This document shows positions 1 to 4,671 of a stretch of 6,035 nt of DNA, piece by piece. How positions within the stretch are numbered: the first letter of the stretch is position 1; the number at the start of each line of letters is the position of its first letter. The notes beneath the pieces were generated by a model that did not search any database, had not been told where the DNA came from, and was given only the letters and a program-made list of their open reading frames with translations. This DNA comes from a bacterium (lineage in GTDB: Bacteria; Patescibacteriota; Gracilibacteria; UBA1369; GCA-2718715): assembly GCA_030426295.1 (NCBI GenBank), contig JAUHYY010000064.1:1-6035 (forward strand), given 5' to 3'. The position numbers and the translations under genes are program-made.

Positions 1-2
1 TA

Positions 3-95
3 ACTACTGAAGCTGAATACATCGGCAAAGATAGAGTTGATGTTTACTTTCTTGTGAAAGAATTTCTAAACGAACCTATAGAAAGAGACATATAG
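3..95 (+). CDS. C-terminal end of an unrecognised protein (5' truncated)
   Basis: The frame starting at base 3 is open from the window edge to a TAG at 93-95 and gives 30 residues ending in EFLNEPIERDI. The other two forward frames meet stops within the first 60 bases. The composition (alternating charged and hydrophobic residues, for example RVDVYFLVKEF) is plausible for a real protein end, and the next gene starts only five bases after the stop, as expected inside an operon. I do not recognise the family; the fragment is too short to assign one. It could be a chance open frame, but the tight junction argues against that. Confidence 0.5.
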   Translation, partial: TTEAEYIGKDRVDVYFLVKEFLNEPIERDI

Positions 96-100
96 TAAAT

Positions 101-589
101 ATGAGAACTAAGATCACTTTGCTAATAATTATAGAACTATTACTCATTAGTTGCGAATCAGAGATTCAAGAAAACAAACTCACTGGACTATGGTCATTAG
201 TTGTAATGGATAATTACAACGAAGAAACTAAAGAATGGGAAGTTTGGAATGGAGGTATGCAGGGGTATATATTGTATGATGATAAGGAGAATATGTCGCT
301 TCATTTATTAACTAAAGATTACGAAAAGACAGCCCTTCGCTTCCCTGATTTTGATGATTCTATTCCTTTGGAAGCATTGAAACATCTGACTAATTCGTAT
401 GTGTACTTTGCGAAATATTCTATTAATTACGAAGATAGCGTAGTAACCCACAAACGTATATCGCACTCTAACCCAGGGGAATGGGGTAATAAAGTGCACC
501 GTAAATTCGGATTTATTGGCGATACTTTGACCCTAGAACCGCTCGAAGACAAAACAGCTGGACTAAGATTGAAATGGGTAAGGAACTAG
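101..589 (+). CDS. Lipocalin-like domain lipoprotein
   Basis: A 162-residue protein. Residues 1-18 form a lipoprotein signal peptide: R2 and K4, a hydrophobic stretch, then a lipobox LISC with the lipidated cysteine at C18. A glutamate (E12) inside the hydrophobic core is unusual. The first mature residues (CESEIQE) are acidic; in Bacteroidota, acidic residues just after the cysteine can direct lipoproteins to the outer surface, so surface exposure is possible but inferred. The rest resembles the lipocalin-like family (Lipocalin_5 type): GLWSL at 29-33, GYILYDD then MSLHL at 55-69, a YSINYEDSVVTH strand pair at 106-117, a P-x-E-W-G segment at 125-129, GDTLTLEP at 140-147 and a final strand LRLKWV. 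Such proteins form a small beta-barrel, usually of unknown ligand. The start is set by the signal peptide. It follows the preceding stop by five bases, so co-transcription is likely. No clear Shine-Dalgarno is present, only a purine run at 81-88. Confidence 0.8.
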   Translation: MRTKITLLIIIELLLISCESEIQENKLTGLWSLVVMDNYNEETKEWEVWNGGMQGYILYDDKENMSLHLLTKDYEKTALRFPDFDDSIPLEALKHLTNSYVYFAKYSINYEDSVVTHKRISHSNPGEWGNKVHRKFGFIGDTLTLEPLEDKTAGLRLKWVRN

Positions 590-640
590 CCAGCTCGAAC
601 TTCTCCACATAATGTGCAAAACCTAAAACGTTAATTGTGC

Positions 641-658
641 AATCAAATAGTTTTGATT
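641..658. repeat. Inverted repeat overlapping the glnN -33 element
   Basis: AATCAAA (641-647) and TTTGATT (652-658) form a perfect 7-base inverted repeat around a TAGT spacer. The right arm contains the TTTG proposed as the -33 promoter element. It has no T-tract directly after it, so it is a poor intrinsic terminator. It could be an operator for a regulator of glnN, or chance in AT-rich DNA. Confidence 0.4.
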
Positions 659-681
659 ATTATAGTTATATAGTATTTTTG
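652..681 (+). promoter_or_regulatory. Bacteroidota-type promoter of glnN
   Basis: TTTG at 652-655 and TATTTTTG at 674-681 match the -33 (TTTG) and -7 (TAnnTTTG) elements used by the primary sigma factor of Bacteroidota, with 18 bases between them. Transcription would start around 686-691, giving a leader of about 30-35 bases. The only Shine-Dalgarno-like sequence is the weak AAAAAGG at 706-712, nine bases before the ATG at 722. Confidence 0.6.
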
Positions 682-721
682 TAAATAATATAAATTATAA
701 TTACCAAAAAGGTACAAACCG

Positions 722-2908
722 ATGTCAATAAGAAGCGAAAGTCTGCTGAATATCAACCCCAATAAGCAAGACAAGCGATTTAGTGGAAATGTAAAAGACA
801 AACCCATTTCAGAGTACTACTCTCGCCTAGTTTTCAACGACGAATCAATCAAAAAATATCTGATGAAAGAGGCCTACGAAGGGCTAAGAAATGCTATCGA
901 GAATGGTCAGAAAATCGATTTAAAAACTGCAGATTTCGTAGCTGTAGGTATGCGTAACTGGGCTATAGACCACGGCGCTACCCACTACACGCATTGGTTC
1001 CAACCGCTAACTGGAAGAACAGCCGAAAAGCACGATTCATTCTTCAAACTAGATAGACACGGTAACCCAATAGAGGCGTTCAGCGGTAAAGAGCTGATAA
1101 AACAAGAAACAGACGGTTCTAGCTTTCCTTCTGGTGGATTAAGAGAAACTCACCGAGCAAGAGGTTACACAATATGGGATCCTAGTTCTCCTGCGTTTAT
1201 TATGGAAGCTAAGCATGGTAAAACTCTTTGTATCCCTGCTATTTTTATCTCTTACGAAGGAGATTCGCTAGACCTAAAAACGCCTTTGCTAAAATCAATA
1301 CACGCAGTAGAAAAAGCAGCGCTAGAAGTAGAAAAATACTTCGACCCTGAAGTTAAAAGAATAGTCCCTAATCTTGGTTGGGAACAAGAGTATTTCGTAG
1401 TTGACGAAGCACTTTATAATGCACGACCGGATTTGTTACTTTGTGGTAGAACACTTTTTGGTAATGCATCTGCTCGTGGACAGCAACTTGATGATCACTA
1501 TTTCGCACAGATACCTGAGCGTGTAGTTGACTTTATGCATGATTTCGAGAATGACTGTCTTACTCTAGGGATACCTATTACGACTAGACACAATGAGGTA
1601 GCACCCAATCAGTTTGAGTGTGCTCCTAATTTCGAAACTGCTAATATAGCTGCTGACCACAATCAATTACTTATGTCAATTATTGATTTGGTTGCAAAAA
1701 GACACAACCTTCGTGCAATTATCCACGAAAAACCTTTTGCTGGAATCAACGGTTCTGGTAAACATAATAACTGGTCTCTAGCTACAACAGCAGGAAAGAA
1801 TTTGCTTTCCCCTGGACCAAATCCGTCGGAGAATCTTAGTTTCTTGACATTCTTTATAAATGTGATTGCAGCTATTAATAACCACGCTGGTTTACTTAGA
1901 GCTAGTATATCGAATGCTGGAAATGATTATAGGTTAGGGGCGAACGAAGCACCTCCGGCTATTATCTCTGTTTTCACAGGCGATCATCTTTCCAATGTTC
2001 TGAAATCGTTTATGAATGATGAGAATTTCGATGGAACAAATAAGGGTATTTTGGATCTCAATTTAGAGAAAATAGCAAATATCCAACGTGATGATACTGA
2101 AAGAAATAGAACTTCTCCTTTCCCATTCACTGACAATAGATTCGAATTCCGAGCTGTAGGTAGTAGCGTCAACGTATCTAACCCTATGACTGTGCTTAAT
2201 ACAATAGTAGCTGATCAATTGGTTATATTTAAAAACAGAGTAGAAGAAGAAAGAAAAAATACTGAAGACTTAGAAAAAGCTATCAAAACTGTATTACGCC
2301 AAGTTCTAAAAGAGTCAAACGACGTTATTTTCAATGGTAATAATTACTCTCCAGATTGGGTAATAGAAGCCGAAAAACGTGGTTTACCTAATATCAAATC
2401 TACACCAGAAGCTTACGACGAGTATCTAACTCAAGAAACAATCGATCTATTCGAAAGAAATCATGTATTCAATAGAAATGAACTTCAAGCGAGATACAAT
2501 GTAGCAGTAGAAGAGTATTGTGCTAAAATAGATATAGAAGCTAGATTAGTAGAAGAAATATCGAAGGCACACATTATACCAGCTTGTGTACAGCATCAGA
2601 ACAAGCTAATAGACAACGTAAAGGGTCTAGTAAATATCGGTCTAAAAGATGAGGCAGAAGTACAAAAAGATTCAATTAGAGAAATATCACAAAGATTAAA
2701 GAATTTAAATCAATATCTTGGTGAGCTTCGCAAATCTAGACTTGAAGCTGAAGCAGAAGATGAAATGCGTGCTCGTGGAGTCGCTTTTGCTAATACTGTA
2801 AAACCTTTATTTGACAAAATAAGAGCAGAAGCAGACGCACTCGAGTTAATAGTAGATGACCGCAATTGGCCACTTCCGAAATATCGAGAATTGCTTTTCT
2901 TACACTAA
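722..2908 (+). CDS. glnN: Glutamine synthetase type III (GSIII)
   Basis: A 728-residue cytoplasmic enzyme making glutamine from glutamate, ammonia and ATP, the main entry of ammonium into metabolism. Its length fits GSIII, roughly 700-730 residues, and is far above the roughly 450 of GSI. GSIII-specific segments are visible: THYTHWFQPLTG at 87-98, TDGSSFPSGG at 130-139, and GWEQEYF at 219-225 with E221 and E223 as likely metal ligands. NEVAPNQFECAP (291-302), GINGSGKHNNWS (341-352) and the arginine-rich NRTSPFPFTDNRFEFRA stretch (462-478) follow. The C-terminal third is helical and charged (about 500-530 and 645-700), as expected for the GSIII extension. Known GSIII enzymes are dodecamers. 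No catalytic residue appears missing. The gene is monocistronic, with its own promoter at 652-681 and terminator at 2932-2960. No PII gene, amtB or glutamate synthase gene is in view. The symbol follows Bacteroides usage. Confidence 0.97.
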   Translation: MSIRSESLLNINPNKQDKRFSGNVKDKPISEYYSRLVFNDESIKKYLMKEAYEGLRNAIENGQKIDLKTADFVAVGMRNWAIDHGATHYTHWFQPLTGRTAEKHDSFFKLDRHGNPIEAFSGKELIKQETDGSSFPSGGLRETHRARGYTIWDPSSPAFIMEAKHGKTLCIPAIFISYEGDSLDLKTPLLKSIHAVEKAALEVEKYFDPEVKRIVPNLGWEQEYFVVDEALYNARPDLLLCGRTLFGNASARGQQLDDHYFAQIPERVVDFMHDFENDCLTLGIPITTRHNEVAPNQFECAPNFETANIAADHNQLLMSIIDLVAKRHNLRAIIHEKPFAGINGSGKHNNWSLATTAGKNLLSPGPNPSENLSFLTFFINVIAAINNHAGLLRASISNAGNDYRLGANEAPPAIISVFTGDHLSNVLKSFMNDENFDGTNKGILDLNLEKIANIQRDDTERNRTSPFPFTDNRFEFRAVGSSVNVSNPMTVLNTIVADQLVIFKNRVEEERKNTEDLEKAIKTVLRQVLKESNDVIFNGNNYSPDWVIEAEKRGLPNIKSTPEAYDEYLTQETIDLFERNHVFNRNELQARYNVAVEEYCAKIDIEARLVEEISKAHIIPACVQHQNKLIDNVKGLVNIGLKDEAEVQKDSIREISQRLKNLNQYLGELRKSRLEAEAEDEMRARGVAFANTVKPLFDKIRAEADALELIVDDRNWPLPKYRELLFLH

Positions 2909-2931
2909 AAATAAAAAAAATTGAAAACTAT

Positions 2932-2960
2932 AAGCCCCGCACTACGTGTGGGGTTTTTTT
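2932..2960 (+). terminator. Intrinsic terminator of glnN
   Basis: CCCCGCAC (2935-2942) pairs with GTGTGGGG (2946-2953), with one G-T wobble and a TAC loop. The stem can extend through AAG on the left into the Ts on the right. Seven Ts follow at 2954-2960. It lies 24 bases after the glnN stop codon. Confidence 0.9.
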
Positions 2961-3051
2961 ATTTTGCAAAGTCGTCAGATATCAAGCTTTTTAACTATAT
3001 TACTGATTACTTAATTACAGAAATGAAAGAAATCTTATTCTATAAACTAAT
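2961..3051 (+). promoter_or_regulatory. Conserved leader/promoter region of secreted protein 1
   Basis: This non-coding stretch aligns with 4567-4656 upstream of the second secreted protein at about 78 of 91 positions with a single one-base gap (hand count). The longest identical parts are CTTTTTAACTATATTAC (2987-3003) and AATCTTATTCTAT (3031-3043). It sits between the glnN terminator and the ATG at 3065, so it must hold the promoter. A TATATT at 2996-3001 could be a -10 element, but I see no convincing -33/-35 partner and no TAnnTTTG. Conservation, not a recognised motif, is the evidence. Confidence 0.55.
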
Positions 3052-3064
3052 TTGGGGAAACCAA

Positions 3065-4507
3065 ATGAAAAAAATGTTATTGTTAATTCTTGTTGCTTTG
3101 GTTACCTACTCTAGCTCATTAGCTATTGGTAGTTTTAAAGTAGTAGTTAGTAAACCTGGTGCAGCAGTTGATGTTCAAATAAAAATTGTTGATTATTCAC
3201 CAGGTGGGCCTGTAACAGTATTTACTGGTGCAACGGTAAACTTAACACCTAACGCGTCGGGAATTATCGTAGCAGATGTACCAGCTACTCCAGTCATTTT
3301 AGCTACAAATGTCAATTCTTATTATATAGTTGAAGTCTGGACAGGAAGCCCATTGGCATTAACCTCTCAACAAAGACTTGATCAAATGGTATTCGAACAA
3401 TCGCAATCTGGTGTAACTGATAATGATGGTAACATAACTTTAGATGATGCTGGGGAATTGAGATTTGCCGAGCCTACAGCTGATGGTGATAATTACACAG
3501 CATTTAAATCTCCTGCCTTGGCTGGGAATGTTATTTATACTTTACCTGTTGACGCTGGTACAAACAATCAAGTACTAACAACTGACGGTACTGGTACTCT
3601 TTCTTGGACTACTCCTGCTAGTGGTGGTGGATGTAATATCTATGGTGATGGTAGTGCAGGTGATGTTATCATATCTGCAAATACTGATTGGTCAATAAAC
3701 CCTCCTACAAATGGTAATTACATGTTTAATAGCTTGGTTATCAATGGTGGTGTAACTCTAACAGTTGCAAGTGGAACTGTTATCCAATCAAAAACAACTG
3801 TTATTAATAATGGAACTATAGAAGTTCAAACAGGTGTATTAGGTGAGGCATGGGGTAATAACGCAGATAGAGGTAATAGTGATATGCTAGGTTATACTTT
3901 AACATCAACTAAAGCATACCCTAGCTCTGAAGTTTATAGAAGAGTATTCAAATTTGGCCCCAAAGGTGGTTCTGGTGGAAATACAGGTGGAACATTGGGG
4001 AGCGAGACATTTGGTGGGAATGGCGGTGGAACGTTATCTATATTTGCTGCAACAGGAATCACGAATGGAGGTACTATAAATGCTAAAGGCGGTACACCTG
4101 CTACTTATGCACCAACATCTACAAAGCCTGGTTGTGGTGGTGGTGGTGGAGGGTTTGTTGTATTAGCGACTAACTCATCTATAACAAATTCTGGAACAAT
4201 TAATGTGTCTGGTGGAAATGGAAATAACCCCGGTGGTGCGACTAATGATCTCGCTGGTAGCGGAGGTGGTGGAGGACTTATCCATTATATCTCTACTAAT
4301 GCAAATGCTGTTGCCGGAACATCGACTGTTGCAGGTGGATTAAAAGGAACCGATACTCAGTTGAATGTTTCTTATGAAGGTGTAGGTGGTGCGAGTGCAG
4401 GAAATCCGGGTATACCAGTTGGACCAAATTGGGAATCCGTTAACGGAAGTGCAGGTGTAGTTCTAAGAACGCAAGTATCTGATGCTTGTAGTTTTATAAG
4501 CAACTAA
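3065..4507 (+). CDS. Secreted glycine-rich modular surface protein (paralogue 1)
   Basis: A 480-residue exported protein of unknown function. The ATG at 3065 is chosen because it starts a clean signal peptide (MKKM, hydrophobic core, S-L-A cleavage site after residue 20), aligns with the start of the downstream paralogue and has GGGGAAA seven bases upstream; a longer frame back to a TTG at 2921 would read through the glnN terminator. Residues 21-130 are a beta-rich conserved domain of no family I recognise. Residues 134-171 form a 38-residue module (F-x-E-P ... P ... Y-x-x-P ... Q-x-L) followed by TDGTGTLSW, a style common in phage tail fibres and surface proteins. From about 190 the protein is unlike its paralogue: three glycine-rich turns each leading into a hydrophobic strand (LSIFAA, FVVLAT, LIHYIS), and ITNxGTI-type strands at 331-343 and 372-384. 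Cysteines are at 190, 357 and 474. No type IX C-terminal sorting domain is evident. Probably cell-surface or extracellular; adhesion is a guess. Confidence 0.85.
   Translation: MKKMLLLILVALVTYSSSLAIGSFKVVVSKPGAAVDVQIKIVDYSPGGPVTVFTGATVNLTPNASGIIVADVPATPVILATNVNSYYIVEVWTGSPLALTSQQRLDQMVFEQSQSGVTDNDGNITLDDAGELRFAEPTADGDNYTAFKSPALAGNVIYTLPVDAGTNNQVLTTDGTGTLSWTTPASGGGCNIYGDGSAGDVIISANTDWSINPPTNGNYMFNSLVINGGVTLTVASGTVIQSKTTVINNGTIEVQTGVLGEAWGNNADRGNSDMLGYTLTSTKAYPSSEVYRRVFKFGPKGGSGGNTGGTLGSETFGGNGGGTLSIFAATGITNGGTINAKGGTPATYAPTSTKPGCGGGGGGFVVLATNSSITNSGTINVSGGNGNNPGGATNDLAGSGGGGGLIHYISTNANAVAGTSTVAGGLKGTDTQLNVSYEGVGGASAGNPGIPVGPNWESVNGSAGVVLRTQVSDACSFISN
3464..3577 (+). repeat. 38-residue F-x-E-P/Y-x-x-P module, copy in protein 1
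   Basis: Encodes residues 134-171 of the first secreted protein. Same length and spacing as the copies at 5071-5184 and 5776-5889. Shared positions include F, E-P, a glycine, a central P, Y-x-x-P, G and Q-x-L. Confidence 0.65.
4022..4339 (+). repeat. Glycine-rich beta-strand modules (three degenerate copies)
   Basis: Residues 320-343, 358-384 and about 399-425 of the first secreted protein share one plan: a glycine run, a six-residue hydrophobic strand (LSIFAA, FVVLAT, LIHYIS), and a T/N-rich strand ending in GG. In the first two the second strand is ITNxGTIxxxGG; the third is looser (TSTVAGG). An earlier related strand is VINNGTIEVQTG at 246-257. The DNA at 4136-4153 is a GGN run (six consecutive glycine codons). 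This plan suggests stacked beta-strands with glycine loops; the fold is inferred. Confidence 0.6.
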
Positions 4508-4534
4508 AGGGTCTATCAAAAATTTAGTTTTCAC

Positions 4535-4566
4535 AACCCCACACCAAAAAAGGTGTGGGGTTTTTT
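4535..4566 (+). terminator. Intrinsic terminator of secreted protein 1
   Basis: CCCCACACC (4537-4545) and GGTGTGGGG (4552-4560) form a perfect 9-base stem around an AAAAAA loop. AA on the left can extend pairing into six Ts at 4561-4566. It lies 27 bases after the stop at 4505-4507. Confidence 0.93.
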
Positions 4567-4656
4567 GTTTTGTAAATTCTTCAAATATCAATCTTTTTAA
4601 CTATATTACCGATTAATTGATAACAGAAATAAAAAAATCTTATTCTATTAACTAAT
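4567..4656 (+). promoter_or_regulatory. Conserved leader/promoter region of secreted protein 2
   Basis: Counterpart of 2961-3051, with the same identical block CTTTTTAACTATATTAC at 4593-4609, 62 bases before the ATG (61 in the other copy), and AATCTTATTCTAT at 4636-4648. The similarity fades in the last 13-15 bases before the start codon, where this copy has GGGACATTCCC instead of the GGGGAAACCAA of the other. A terminator ends directly upstream, so the promoter for the next gene should lie here. Confidence 0.55.
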
Positions 4657-4671
4657 ATGGGACATTCCCTT

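Noticed and set aside
308..499. Minus-strand open frame of 63 codons inside the lipoprotein gene
   Set aside because: It lies wholly within a well-supported gene, resembles no known family and has no promoter or ribosome site.
1984..2172. Minus-strand open frame of 62 codons inside glnN
   Set aside because: It overlaps conserved catalytic motifs of glnN, so it is a shadow of that frame.
2921..3064. N-terminal extension of secreted protein 1 from a TTG at 2921 (48 extra residues)
   Set aside because: It reads through the glnN terminator hairpin and T-tract, uses a TTG start, and would bury the signal peptide in the interior. The paralogue begins at the equivalent of 3065.
4659..4669. Small hairpin GGGA-CAT-TCCC just before the second secreted gene
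   Set aside because: A four-base stem absent from the otherwise similar leader of the paralogue; too weak to support as a regulator.
4657..4671. Alternative in-frame ATG at 4657 for secreted protein 2
   Set aside because: It adds only MGHSL before the signal peptide, and the first paralogue has no ATG at the matching place, so 4672 is preferred.
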